This document shows positions 12,617 to 23,960 of a stretch of DNA of 64,000 bases, one piece after another. The notes under the pieces were generated by a model. The model did no database searches and was not told the origin of the DNA. It was given only the letters and a program-made list of their open reading frames with translations. Position 1 is the first letter of the stretch, and each line of letters opens with the position of its first letter. This stretch comes from Rhyzopertha dominica. Its lineage: Eukaryota; Arthropoda; Insecta; Coleoptera; Bostrichidae. Location: assembly GCA_025024175.1 (NCBI GenBank), contig QCXZ01000137.1:19034001-19098000 (forward strand). Direction: 5' to 3'. Both the position numbers and the translations under genes were made by a program.

Positions 12617-13576
12617 CAGTGGCGGCTCGTGAACTTCCAAGTAGGGTAGGCGACGCCTTATACTCGTATATAATATAAGCAATTATAATTATTGTCTTCG
12701 ATCTTGGAATATGTGTATTTTAATGGTCATGCTAATCATTTATTTTTATTCGTATACCAACGCACATTTATTCGTTTTCTGCTCTAAGCGACCGTAATTT
12801 TTTCCAAATCGAATGTTAAACAAAAAATTTAGCAAAACTCAAACTATAATAAGCTCAAAAACGCTAAAAAAGTAAACGAAACTTGTGAAACAGTACTTAA
12901 TTTAAATAATAGAGCACCTCATCTTATCCGTGTTGTAACTGTTCAGAGCATATTGAAAATTTATGTAACATATTCCTATGTCACGTCTTCCTATTGCATG
13001 ATTATTATGATGTTTCATTTTAAATAAGACGATAAAAAATGTAGAATCCTTACACTTGCAAGTTGCTGCCATCTACCGGTGTCATTTAAAACCTCTATCG
13101 CCCTCTTTCGTAATGCGAATAGCGCGAGTTCATACAAAGTTTGTCGTAGGCGACCGATCATTCCGCCTGAGATGCATCTATATGCGCGAAGATTTTACTA
13201 CGTTAACCGTCAACTGTGGTCGTTAACGGTGCAGATTCTGAAGGACGTGAACACAAATACAAATGAATTTCAGTTGGTCAAGTTGTGTCGCCTATCCCCA
13301 ATTTAAACGTTCGCCGAAATAACGCGGTTCGTAATTTTTGAGCGGTATGGGTAAACTTGAGATGAAATATTAAATAAACACTGGTATAAAAACAAATTGC
13401 ATTAAAAAATTATAAATTTCTAGCTAATTATTATTTATTTTTATGGCACTGTTGATTGAAATTGCAAGGTAGGGGGTGCCTACCTTGCCTACCCCGAGGA
13501 GCCGCCACTGGGCATTGTTGATTGAAAATGCAAGGTAGGCGGTGCCTACCTTGCCTACCCCGACGAGCCACCACTG
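12617..13576. mobile_element. Non-autonomous hAT element, complete with 8-bp target duplication
   Basis: Both ends are visible. The left end starts CAGTGGCGGCTCGTG and the right end, on the opposite strand, starts CAGTGGTGGCTCGTC. Perfect 8-bp duplications ATTTAAAT flank it at 12609-12616 and 13577-13584. An 8-bp duplication with CAGTGGCGG termini is typical of the hAT superfamily. The 960 bp interior has no transposase: the frames at 13079-13306 and 13424-13672 are not transposase-like. It was therefore mobilised by an enzyme encoded elsewhere. The interior 12757-12990 recurs, diverged, at 27509-27726. The right 132 bp is a tandem duplication of a 66 bp end unit. Confidence 0.9.
13445..13576. 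repeat. Tandem 66 bp duplication of the hAT right end
   Basis: Two adjacent units, 13445-13510 and 13511-13576, are each exactly 66 bp and nearly identical. Each ends in GCC(G/A)CCACTG, the inverted terminus of the hAT. Each contains the foldback AAGGTAGGCGGTGCCTACCTT or a one-base variant (GGG for GCG), read here at 20 bases or fewer per arm pair: arms AAGGTAGGC and GCCTACCTT around GGT. The element thus carries a spare right terminus. Confidence 0.85.
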
Positions 13577-13584
13577 ATTTAAAT

Positions 13585-15782
13585 TCATTATATTTAGAGC
13601 AGTTGTAACAATTATTGTACCTGTTATGTGAGGTAGGAGTTGTTCTTCACGTATCTGGAATAGTAGATACATAATTGTGTCAAATAATATGTATATACTT
13701 ATAAAATATGTTCACAGTAAATCTAAGAACGAACTAAATTAATTTTATTCAAAATTTGGCCAGGTCTTACCAGTGATTATACAAATTAATTATTTGTTAA
13801 TGTTGAAATTGTTTTGCGCATGACGAAACAAATAACTTTAAGACTAAGTGTCACTAACATCAACTGCGAGAAAAGCAAAATGTAAAAACCGTTGTCATTT
13901 TATGAGATAGTACTACACTGCGATGAGTGAAAATTTAGGTGAGGATACCATCTACCAGAAAATGCATCTAGTTATCTTAATCTTAACAGGAACTACTTTC
14001 TAAAATTCATAAAAAATCATAATGTTAGAACAAAATAATTTTAAGGAATGTTAAGAATGATTAAATATAAAAATGTTAATCTACATAATAACTCCAAAGA
14101 TATCAATGGATATTAAAAGAATTCAAAATGAGTCGGCAAGAAGTGATAAGAAATAAAATTAAATTAACTGATTAGAGTGAAAGCTAGTGCAGCTGTTATC
14201 TTCGTTTCACAAATTTTTATTACAAAGCAATTTGACACGGACATGTCTTACACCTTATTTTGAAGATGATTTGGTGAAAATATCTTTACGAACTACGGGA
14301 TAGTTTGATACGATTTTTTAAATATAGAAAACTACATTGACGCTTGCCCGGTCATTTTATGAAACTTAGTTTGCATCGTCTAATCTATAGCGGTCGCTTT
14401 AGGAACTATGATGTGTTATGGTTGGTTTAGAAACAGGAAAAACCCAGCGAAAAAAGGGTTCAGTGAAATAAAATTACTTTGAATCATTTACCTCTATCAT
14501 ATTAATTTAGTTCAAAGTCAACTACCACCTCTACCAAGTAATTAAGGTACAAATGACCGCGCCCACCTTACGGGTGTACCAAAGCTAGCCCCGGCTTTTT
14601 TTGTATTTTGGCGCACATATAATTCCCTACAGAAGCTTGACTAAGTTGAAGGAATAACTTGAAATTCTTGAAGGAAACTTGTTTTTTCAAATCCTGTTGA
14701 CAACACTATTTTGCAGGAATAAAACAATTTGTTGTGCTAAAAAACTAATTAATTTAGTTTCTTGTAAGTATTTACCAAATCAAAATGCTCGTTGTATTTA
14801 AATAATAATTTCAATTAAACATGATCCAAAGAAATTAGCAATGGGGTCTTAAGCTCGTATAGATTAATTTTTTCCACGAAGTCAGTTCTTCTGTATTCTC
14901 GAGATTTGATTAATGCGTCAACTTTATCCTCATAAGCGTCGAATAGTACCTTTAAGCGAATAAATTTTGTTAGGGGCTCAAATGACTCGGAAGTAAAGCT
15001 TGCAGTCTTATCATTCGTCTCGCTTTGCTGTGTCTGTTCTTCGTTTGTTGGCGTTCTCGATCTCCCTTTCTAAAGTTGCCAACTCGGATAATAAGGAAAC
15101 TAATTGGCTTATCAGTGTGAAATTATGAACATGTGTATTTTTATTCTGAAATTCCCCAAACTATATCGACGAAGCTATTTGGTGTAATCTACTGTTCTGT
15201 TTACTAATGAAACAACTATCTATTTTAATTCGGCTTATGTTTTCATTGCTAAATTATGAAGTAGATTAGTTATGTCACAGATGTTTATCAATAAATGTAC
15301 AGATATATTAATCCAAACAATACAATGCTTAAATGAATACCGAGCGTAGGTATACGCGAGACTGATACTTATCATATAGGATGTATTTTATAATCTCTTC
15401 ATGGAGTTAAAGTATGTTTATTTATAGACGCTTATTTTGATAGTGATCAGCAGGACGGCAAAATTTGTAAGCATAACTGTGGGTTTGGAGATTATTTGCA
15501 ATCAAGTTGCTGATGTTATTCATTTAGCTCTTGATGTTAGTTGCTTATCAAATAAAATTCAAATATACGTTACAGGTTACTATCCCTCTTCCCTCTCACT
15601 TAACATGTATTTACCACTTGAGACCCCTGTTGTAGTTTTTATATATAAATAGCTTTAGGAATCTTTGCTATTTGACTGTGTTTATAGCTTGCTATTTTGA
15701 GTAATTCACAGTCGAATTTTCATTGTGTTCGTACATTCTCATATTTAAATAATAAATATTACCCAACTTTGAAGTGCAAGTA
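13585..15782. other. AT-rich DNA, no supported gene
   Basis: No exon, RNA gene or element border was recognised. The frame at 15437-15652 (+) has no known motif. Confidence 0.55.
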
Positions 15783-15898
15783 TATAAATTACTATAACTG
15801 AAATGGTACGAGGTTACCTTAAACCTCGAAACCGATAACCGAGTTAATAAAGGAATTTTGGAGTAAAAGGTATACCATTTCAGCTATAGTAATTTATA
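15783..15898. mobile_element. 116 bp foldback MITE
   Basis: Two 26-nt arms, 15783-15808 and 15873-15898, are inverted copies with one mismatch (arm start TATAAATTACTATAACTGAA). They enclose 64 nt with a further inner inverted repeat (GGTTACC and GATAACC). The size and fully palindromic design are those of a miniature inverted-repeat element. TA lies outside both arms, in keeping with a Tc1/mariner-type target, but the TA-rich ends make the border uncertain by a few bases. Confidence 0.7.
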
Positions 15899-15899
15899 T

Positions 15900-16740
15900 T
15901 CTCATATTTATCAAAGGTTTATTTCTTATTTAGTGGTTATAAGTTCGATTAAGGTCTGTCAGTGACTCAAGATGGCGATCTTTCGGGCCTGCACATAAAA
16001 TTGACAAATTGAGCAATTCTTAGTGTTTAGTCTTGGGTTGAATCAATTTTATCGAATATGAAGCAACTGATAGTCGTGTTTAAGCAAGTAAATGGTATGA
16101 CTCCAGCTCCTTGGTTTCAAAATAACTCAAAATGGTAAATTTACTTTTTTCATTGTTAGTTATTAATAATTACAATGATAACCAAATATCAGACATTTTA
16201 ATATAACAAAAAAGATGGATTTATCAGAATTTTTCTCTGCCTCAGCCACAACATGCCTAAATAGAAAAGAATTAAATTTGACATTTTTTGGAATGGAGCT
16301 AGTGGTTTTTAAAATATCATCTAGATTAAATAACTTTCTAGCATTAGTTGTACATCAAATGGAGATTTAAGGTATTTATATTTTTGATCCTTAACTGAAT
16401 GGTGAAAACAGCAACTTCTTATCTCATTGATTATGCCCGATTAAGCCTGCGAAGACCATTGGACAAAATATTTTGTGGGCCTCCAATAATAGCACTATAA
16501 TATACCACTATTCATCATTAGTTAGGAATTCTCAGCATATCATTTTGTCTTTAACAGAAACTCCCTTTTAATTTTTGCGGATCATAATGTACAAAATGTA
16601 TGTAGGGCTACTGTCAAAATAATACCTGTCGCACTTACAATAATAAAAAACACAGAATGATTGGTTACAAGCTATTATGTTGTTAAAACACTTACAATCA
16701 CTTAGTTTATATATGCAATAATTAATAGCTATTCCGAGAG
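15900..16740. other. AT-rich DNA, no supported gene
   Basis: Nothing is recognised beyond single short motifs. Confidence 0.55.
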
Positions 16741-16970
16741 ATACATCGTTATCACCTTTTAACAGTGTAAAATCGGGCGCAGTTACGACCCCCGTATAAG
16801 CGACTTTTTCAGACAGATTTGCCGTTAAGCTCTATTCATCCTCAGCACCTACATTACGCGGCTTGTTATTTAAATCCTCCCGGGTTTTTATTTCAATTTT
16901 NCCCGATTTCACAGCTTACTCTTNAATTNGCGGGGTATTTAGCTTAATGGATTTTCGATACATTCGTATC
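16740..16970. promoter_or_regulatory. Moderately GC-rich island, candidate non-coding element
   Basis: Base composition rises here (CGGGCGCAGTTACGACCCCCG at 16774 onward, CCTCCCGGG near 16878). Three N bases lie between 16899 and 16929. No frame longer than a few codons crosses it. Function unknown; it is listed because it resembles the other islands in this gene desert. Confidence 0.2.
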
Positions 16971-17870
16971 TAAAAACTACACAGCGGGGTTAAAAGCTTT
17001 AATGCACCTAAGAGAAATTTTGAATTGGTTATTCGCGTTTCAGTTGTCAAATGAAAACACTGAATTTCATTTTGTAGTTCATATAAAAATTAGTAATAAA
17101 AGAAATTGCGTCCATATTAATGTAAATTCTTCCGCCAACTTTATAATGATTATGTAACCAAAATGTAAACGAAGAGATAATAACTATATAAAGAATACAT
17201 GGATGTCATTACATTATATAATAAATGGGCCAATTCCGGCATGATATTAATTAACTAATCGCCAATGCGCTTTATACACAACCATCAAGTCATATATCAA
17301 TCTATAAATTGCACTATTTTGTCAATATATAGGTATTACTAATTCTTTTACTTTCTCTAAACTCAAATACCTATTATCTTAAAAACGAATATACCTTCAG
17401 ACGAAAGAGTTATAACATACATCGATTTTAATAAAATTTATGTTATGTCTGAGTCTCTGAATTAAAATGGAAAGTCTGTATAAAGGAAGTCCTTCGGAAA
17501 ATGTATTCTATACAAGAGCCACAGGTCCTTGGTGAAAAATATTTGGGCCTTTAGATGACATCAAAGTCTGCCAGAGAGATTCAAATTTTATCTTATGTAG
17601 GTAGTACTGCAAACTGGGGTTGCCTTAGACCCGTTTTCGCTTTACTCAAAAAGTATTACATTAAATATTTTTTTCTAATACCACTAAAATGGGTAAAATC
17701 TATTGATTTTTTACTTTCTGATGAAACGGTAGGTACATCTTTTTCATTTTAGATGCATGAAAAGAAATTCTGGCCCATGCTCAGTGATGGCCACATAAAA
17801 TACGCCATGAGGATTAAGCTCTTATCTACGCATAAACTATGTAATATTCTACGTTCAAAGTGGTTGAACT
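16970..17870. other. AT-rich DNA, no supported gene
   Basis: The frame at 17555-17752 (+) is not recognised. No element termini were seen. Confidence 0.55.
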
Positions 17871-17879
17871 ACTTGACAG

Positions 17880-18090
17880 CAGAGACATGACGACACGAGG
17901 TTTACCTTAGACGCCATAAAACATTTCCCTGTTGCAATAATATTATTATTTAATTGCAAAATAGAGCACCAAAACAGCATCACCGAGGAAGACGCCATAT
18001 AAGAGCCGAAACGTCTGAAAAATAAAGAGCTATAAAGCAATATATAATCATATATACCAAAACAGGAACCTGTTCCCACAACTACAACAA
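17880..18090 (+). mobile_element. Possible 3' end of a Penelope-like or other retroelement
   Basis: The string CACCGAGGAAGACGCC, then ATATAAGAGCC, then GAAACGTCTG (about 17978-18020) resembles the CTGAAGA...GCCGAAACGT block that I know from Penelope-like elements, where related sequences form hammerhead ribozymes. Here the first core is CCGAGGA, so an active ribozyme is not expected. AGACG and CGTCT can pair as a small stem. No reverse transcriptase was found beside it. Tentative. Confidence 0.25.
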
Positions 18091-18109
18091 ATAAACAAAT
18101 CAAAATGGA

Positions 18110-21050
18110 GTTTCAAGTAGAAAATTATAATTGACGTGCTGTAGACACCCATCACTGCCCGTGCTGTCAATAGAGTAAGAGTGTGACACTATTTCGGCTT
18201 TGACATGCTTTCTTTGTTGGTCGAACTCTCAATCGAAGATTCATCTAGTTGACAATTTAAGTCGAATTGCAACATCTTGTTGTGAGATGTTTTTTCTACC
18301 TAGTACGTTCATCTTCTTTCGTCTCATATTGGCTTTGAGTGAAACTGTCTCCTCACATCGTTCCTCAAGTTGGAACTTACCTTCTCCGTCGGAAGGGTCA
18401 GCGTCCAAGTGAAGATGGCAGCCTTTTAGGTTTATAGAAAAACTCGTGCTTTTTCAAAGCCGGATTTCAGAATTGCCTGGGATGAGACGTTAAGTCCTTC
18501 CATCAGGTGATTAAGCAGATATGGAAAATATCTTTGGGAACTGAAGTGCATTTTGCAGACTCCTTATTCCACTTATCTAAAGCGGCTTCCATTCAGGCTT
18601 TACTGGAGGAAACACGGCCAACTAAGGTTGTTGTCTGGACCATTCTTGACGTCGACCGACAGGTTACATGAGGGAGACAAAACATATCTCAAAGGACTGG
18701 CCACCATCCAGACCTATTTGGCACGAGGAAAAGCTATGATCTTCACTGCCCTCTGAGTAACAAGTCTTTGTAACGTTTCAGAAAGTTAGCCCAGTTCACT
18801 CCCTCAGGTTATTTTCAAATCAAGCTTCCTTTCGTCCGCTACCACCTAGTTACGACTAGGCAATTACTTTATTTTGCAGCCGACGAACATTGAAGCCAAC
18901 GTAAGAAAAGGATAGCACATCGGATATTCAGCAAAAGCGTAAAAAAGCGACCATTTGTCCAAAGTCACGTGGTAGACTTCAAGCAAAAAAGTCAACGCCC
19001 TTAAAGCGATCTATACGATTATCACTAGCACAAAACGTCACCATGATTAGTTAATCAAAATACGTAATATTTATATTTATACAATGTCAAATTACGACTG
19101 TTATAAGAGGACTATGCTATATTTAGTTCACTGTATATTTAATCAAGTGACACTTTATAGCTGTCCTTTTCTTATATTAGAGTCAATACTTAAAAAGTGG
19201 CCATGGTGTTTCCATGCTTTGGCATTGATAGACGAATACAACTATACAACTGATTTGCAATGTTTTCCATGTACTGCTTTGGAAAAGAGATTTTTGTAAT
19301 TACAAACATTTTTGCCGCTGCATTGTGCCAATGCATGAATATGACAGCCGTTCTGAAAAAGTACTGTTTTTATAAATTTTAGAAAGGTCATTTGTACGTG
19401 CCAAGCATTTTTCAAAGTTCCTTGAAGGAATATAACTACCGAATTATTAATTTGTTAATGGATATGATACTTTAGAATATTATGAATTTTACTAAATTCA
19501 ATACACATATGCCATTGTCTACAGTTGTACTATCAACACAAATATATTTCTTAATGAATACGTATTTTTACGAGGAAATGCAACCCCTCGATCTTATCTT
19601 GGCTATAGAAAGTTTGTGCGCTAAAGCAGAAACTGGGAATCACTTCCATTGTAGAAAAACAGGCGACAAAAGAGTTGCGATTGCGACCCACCTAATTTTT
19701 GCAACTTATCGCTAGATGGCGGCACATATGCATGCTTACACTGTACTGATTGATGCGTTAGACATAGTGCTTTATGCTATAAGGTTCCGAATTACTGTAT
19801 TACACTCTTGATACAGTCCAAACACAGACATTTTACTTTAGAAAGAATAAGATGTCTTTGGTCCAACGAGTGATTCAAAATATAAAACAAGGACTCAAAG
19901 TTTGTATTAATTTTGCATTTAGTTTTTAGTTACAATCGATTAAAATTTTGTTCGAGTTGGGTTCTGCAGGAACTTCAGCGATTGCATCGTTGGGCTTGTA
20001 AACTACCTCTAATGAACATCAAGGGCAACTATTTCCAAAACATATAACATATACCATTAACCCAAAAGTATTGGCCGTGAAGCGTTCGTAGGTAAACTAA
20101 GAACCGGACTTCCGATTCTTCTTTTAACAGGAGCCTGCTTCTTTCATCTCAACAATGCGCTCTTTTTAAAAATTACCTAATTGATCAAATCGACGGGATG
20201 CACGAACTGTAGGCATTTATTCAAGGTCCTTGAAAACAAACAAGAGGTTACAGAGGATCAAGTCGGAAATGTACATACACAATGTGTTGCATTACATTTG
20301 AACTTTAGTACAGTTATAACAGAACACAAAATCTGGCCGATTTATTTCGAAGTATCATCTGTACATCCTTTAAACAACTTCTTTTGTATAAATATGCTTT
20401 GGAAATCACTCCGAATGATGCTGTTGCTGTATTGAGTGATCATTTTAAGCAATAAATTTTTTACTAGAGCTCTTTGATACTTATAGACATCTTTAGGTAA
20501 AAGTAAACGTGAGAAAATATTTAATGTATTACGCATAAGAAAAGCCTTTTTAATACGTAATCCAATTTTATTTCGTCTTCTTTTGAAACTAAAACGCTTA
20601 CAAAATTATTTTTTCTCCTTGTTCACAAAAAATACTAATCCATTACAAGCGCTTATAAAAATGCAGTAGCGTAAGCTTTTTCTTGAAAAAAACGGTGATC
20701 ATCCACCGTTGTAATTACTTGGTATTAGTATTCACTAATTATACACCACTGACTGATTTCAGAAATGACATTTCAGGAGACAAAAAAGTGGGTACGTCAT
20801 ACCTATATTATAATAAATTTATTTTCTTGTAAATTAAACGCTCTATACTTCTCAAATAAAAACGAGTTTCGGAACTAAAATTGACATAACCTTTACGTTT
20901 TACATCCCATATAATAAAACCGATTATTTTATGTATTATTTTACTTTAACATATAGCTTATTACATTGCCTATAAAGCAAATTCAATTCAACTTACAATG
21001 AATATCCCATCATCTTTAAATGTACCTGCACTTAATGTGACTCAAGTTAA
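18110..21050. other. Mixed-composition DNA, no gene recognised
   Basis: The part at 18180-19000 is less AT-rich than its surroundings and could be a decayed retroelement. None of its three forward frames gives a motif I can name (the longest are 18200-18412 and 18553-18756). From 19000 to 21050 the DNA is AT-rich without recognisable features. Confidence 0.45.
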
Positions 21051-21059
21051 CATTTATAA

Positions 21060-21320
21060 GATACCTGAGTCAGGGATTTGGCCTGGCAGGGAGGAACTGG
21101 TCGCCCGTTAGCCGTGCAAAGCCAACTGCGGGAATAATGTGATATGTGTGCCTGGATTGCTGCGGTCGTTTACTGGGCTCGATCAAAAACGCGTTACATA
21201 TCGAATGAAGAAATAGGGACTGAAAGACCACGGATTTTGCCGGCCGGCTACGTGTCTACAAGAGGGTCGCTTTTCCATTCACAGGAAGTGGACTCGCAGA
21301 CAGAATTATACTCAATACTG
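21060..21320. promoter_or_regulatory. GC-rich island, candidate conserved non-coding element
   Basis: A compact region of raised GC (GGCCTGGCAGGGAGGAACTG at 21080, GCCGGCCGGCTACGTG at 21239) lies in AT-rich DNA. A forward frame from 21144 to 21419 crosses it (91 aa), but the peptide has no recognised motif and no clear splice pattern. Enhancer, promoter or unrecognised exon are all possible. Confidence 0.25.
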
Positions 21321-21890
21321 CTGAAGAGGTATTCCATCAACAAGAACAATTGTTGCAATGAGAAACTTAATCGAAAGGACTGTGATCCTATGTCAACCAA
21401 TGAGTGCAAAAGAAGTTAAAAATACAGCAATTTCGTTCTAAGCTCTTGGAACAGATGAAACTTTTAACTTTTTAATTTTTCCCTTATTAGGTAATAAGAG
21501 GAAATGTAAATAATGTTTCAGGTGAGTCAGATTCTGTAGAAATTGAAGCTTTCGAGGTCAGATTTAGATTGAAATCTTGATATTTTTGGATCATACCGCT
21601 TCAGTTTGGAGAAATAGAATCGACGTTTTGCTTATCCGGAAGACATTAATCACTGATTACCTTTTTTTGTACCTATTCCAGGGTTAATAGGTACCTGACG
21701 GACGTATTATATCAGCCAAGTTTGTTACACTTAATATGCAGCGTAATTAAGATTTCGTTAAAAATGTTTTGAACTTCTCAATTTCGCTACTAGGAGACAC
21801 ATTTGACATGCCCTAGCTAAGATTACTGCATTATAGGTTACCGCCAACCCTAGCCTGAGGTTTGATCTAGCAATGCAAAAGATAATTTTC
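21320..21890. other. AT-rich DNA, nothing recognised
   Basis: No features were found before the hairpin repeat at 21892. Confidence 0.5.
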
Positions 21891-21893
21891 CCT

Positions 21894-21970
21894 ATGGCTA
21901 TGGTCTGAGCGAGAAATCAGGTAGCGAGTATTGCCTGATTTCGCTTAGCAACAATCGCTGCCATAGCTAT
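21894..21970. repeat. Nested foldback repeat, related to 29160-29215
   Basis: Outer arms ATGGCTATGG (21894-21903) and CCATAGCTAT (21961-21970) pair. Inner arms AGCGAGAAATCAGG (21908-21921) and CCTGATTTCGCT (21934-21945) also pair, with one bulge. A diverged relative at about 29160-29215 shares AGTATTGCC, GATTTCG and CGCTTAGCAA. Two copies plus foldback structure suggest a small non-autonomous element. Confidence 0.5.
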
Positions 21971-22549
21971 CAAATACGGCAATAAAGGAGATGGAACTAT
22001 AACAAGCTACATTGAAATTATACGAGTATGCATCGCAAAAGTTGCCACTACCTTTCCATATTCAGTAACCTAAGTCCTAATCGACTTCTTCTGTGGATCT
22101 AAGGATGTAATATTAGACGATACATAATAACAATTACACAGTGACCGGCAGTAGTTATGCTGCATAATGCTGACATCAACACAATTTTACAAATCTTCTC
22201 AGTTGATATAAAAACAGTTTTTGATAATAATGACCATTCAAATAAATCAAGGCCGAGGATCGTCCACGGCATTTCATAGGTGCTTTTTGACCTAGTCATT
22301 TTGTTTAGACAACCGTTTGACCATTGCAACCTTATATATATGAACATGTTTCTTTTAGGAAAAAAAGGCGCTCGTTTCACCTGAGAAATGTATATTTTCC
22401 AAAACACTCTTTAAATGCTACAACGCGATTATTTACTGTATTTAGTATTTAGTCTCTTAAGTCTGAGATATTGCACCGGAACATTTCAAGCATTTTTGTT
22501 ATTAAAAACTACTACATATTTCTAAAAAAAACTTATAATAGGTTTAATA

Positions 22550-23698
22550 CAGGGTTGGGATGATTAAAACAAAACGTTTTAAACTTGTTTAAAACAACGC
22601 TTCTGTATAATACTTTGTTTTAAACAAATGTGTTTTTTGTTAATGTTTTAAACAAGGTTTTTTGACGACTATTGTTTGTGATTCATTAATTATTACTATT
22701 AAGCTTGTTTACTCTCCACAAATAGATAGACAAGATTATTAGTAATTACATATCTACATAATGTCACCCCACTTTTGCATTAAAAATGAATTGAATGCAA
22801 AACCAGGCCCAGTTAGAAAATACGTAAATGTTTTTTCAAACTTAAAAAAAGAAGAATGATGCAGTATTTTGTTCGGCTTTTTATTGATACAACACCAGTT
22901 ATAGAAATGAATAATTTAACTTTACATTTTTTCATAGCTGTAATTTACAAACATTTTAAGACAACAAATAAAAGTCTTAATCTTAACATAACATAAAAAT
23001 TTGTATTTCTGGTCCAATGCTACAAAACAATAAATAAGACGTTCATGCAACACTTACTAGATAATTATATCTTTTGTACAAAAAAAAACAAATAGTTATC
23101 AGAACATGGGAATATAAAAAACAATAAACAAAGAATAAAAAAATATCAGCATTTTTACTTTTTTTACTAGTGTAACAATATCTTTTTTGCACTTTTTGCA
23201 TTGAGCTCGCATTCTACCATTTTGCACCTTAATTTTGTCAAAGTTATTCCACACTGCATCGTTCATCCTACGCCATTGTAATTGTTGAACTTTAAACTTT
23301 TAAACAGACAATGCCGGTTCCTATTCTCTTTGTTAAAGTTGATATTAGCTAAAATCAACCCAGTAACCAAGACTGCACCTTAAACTGGGGTATGTGATTG
23401 GTCTAGATTTTAAGAAAAGTGTTGATTCTAGCTTAAAATTGAAAAGGGAAACCGACTCATAATAACTAAAATTGTTGCGTAAACAAAAACGACAAATGAC
23501 AACTGATAATCGTAGTCATCTAGGGATTTTTAGACAACTGCTATGCTCCGCGCCATCTGCTCGTATTTATTTTCACTAATATATATAGTAATCTGCATGA
23601 GAGTGCATGTTTAAACAGTGTTTAAAGTGTTTTAAACATGGTTAAACAAAAAAAACTGTTATGTTTAATTAAAAAAAACATGTTTTTTGCCAACCCTG
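22550..23698. mobile_element. hAT element (1149 bp) keeping a BED-finger fragment
   Basis: Termini CAGGGTTGG (22550) and CCAACCCTG (23690-23698) are inverted and flanked by perfect 8-bp duplications GTTTAAT A, i.e. GTTTAATA, at 22542-22549 and 23699-23706. This is the hAT signature. Both subterminal regions are crowded with GTTTTAAAC/TGTTTAAA-type repeats (left about 22565-22660, right about 23610-23650), as hAT transposase-binding regions often are. On the minus strand a piece of BED zinc-finger coding sequence survives. The rest of the transposase is missing, so this is a deletion derivative. Confidence 0.88.
23130..23290 (-). pseudogene. BED-type zinc-finger fragment of a hAT transposase
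   Basis: On the minus strand from an ATG at 23266 the frame reads MNDAVWNNFDKIK, then VQNGRMRAQCKKCKK. Trp-x-x-Phe followed about 18 residues later by CKKC is the start of a BED zinc finger (aromatic pair, then Cys-x2-Cys), a DNA-binding domain at the N-terminus of many hAT transposases. The His pair that should close the finger is not seen: the frame turns into hydrophobic noise and ends. The frame stays open upstream through QQLQWRR. It lies inside the hAT at 22550-23698. Confidence 0.7.
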
Positions 23699-23925
23699 GT
23701 TTAATATAATACTACTACTAGATGGTTATCATGTTAATTAATCGCGATTGTACGTTATTGAAAAATACCATGCATCTGAAATTAAAAGATTTTTTATGTT
23801 TCTATATTTTTATTTAAAAATAATTTTGTAGTGAAACTATTCCATTTCACCGTCGCACGTTATATATCTCCAACAAGCAATGAACGTGTTACTTCCTCAA
23901 AGTACCAATAAATATGTAACACTGC

Positions 23926-23960
23926 CAATGGCGTATCCAGAAAATGTTTCGTAGAGGGGC
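23926..23960 (+). repeat. Orphan hAT-like left end
   Basis: CCAATGGCGTATCCAG resembles the common hAT terminus CAGTGGCGTATCCAG. No matching right end or 8-bp duplication was found, so it is a relic at best. Confidence 0.3.

Noticed and set aside
18180..18960. Possible gypsy-type retroelement
   Set aside because: No protease, reverse transcriptase or integrase motif could be placed in any forward frame.
13060..19730. Shorter motif GCCATCT at several places
   Set aside because: The 7-mer alone is expected a few times by chance; only the 9-mer GCGCCATCT was kept as a finding.
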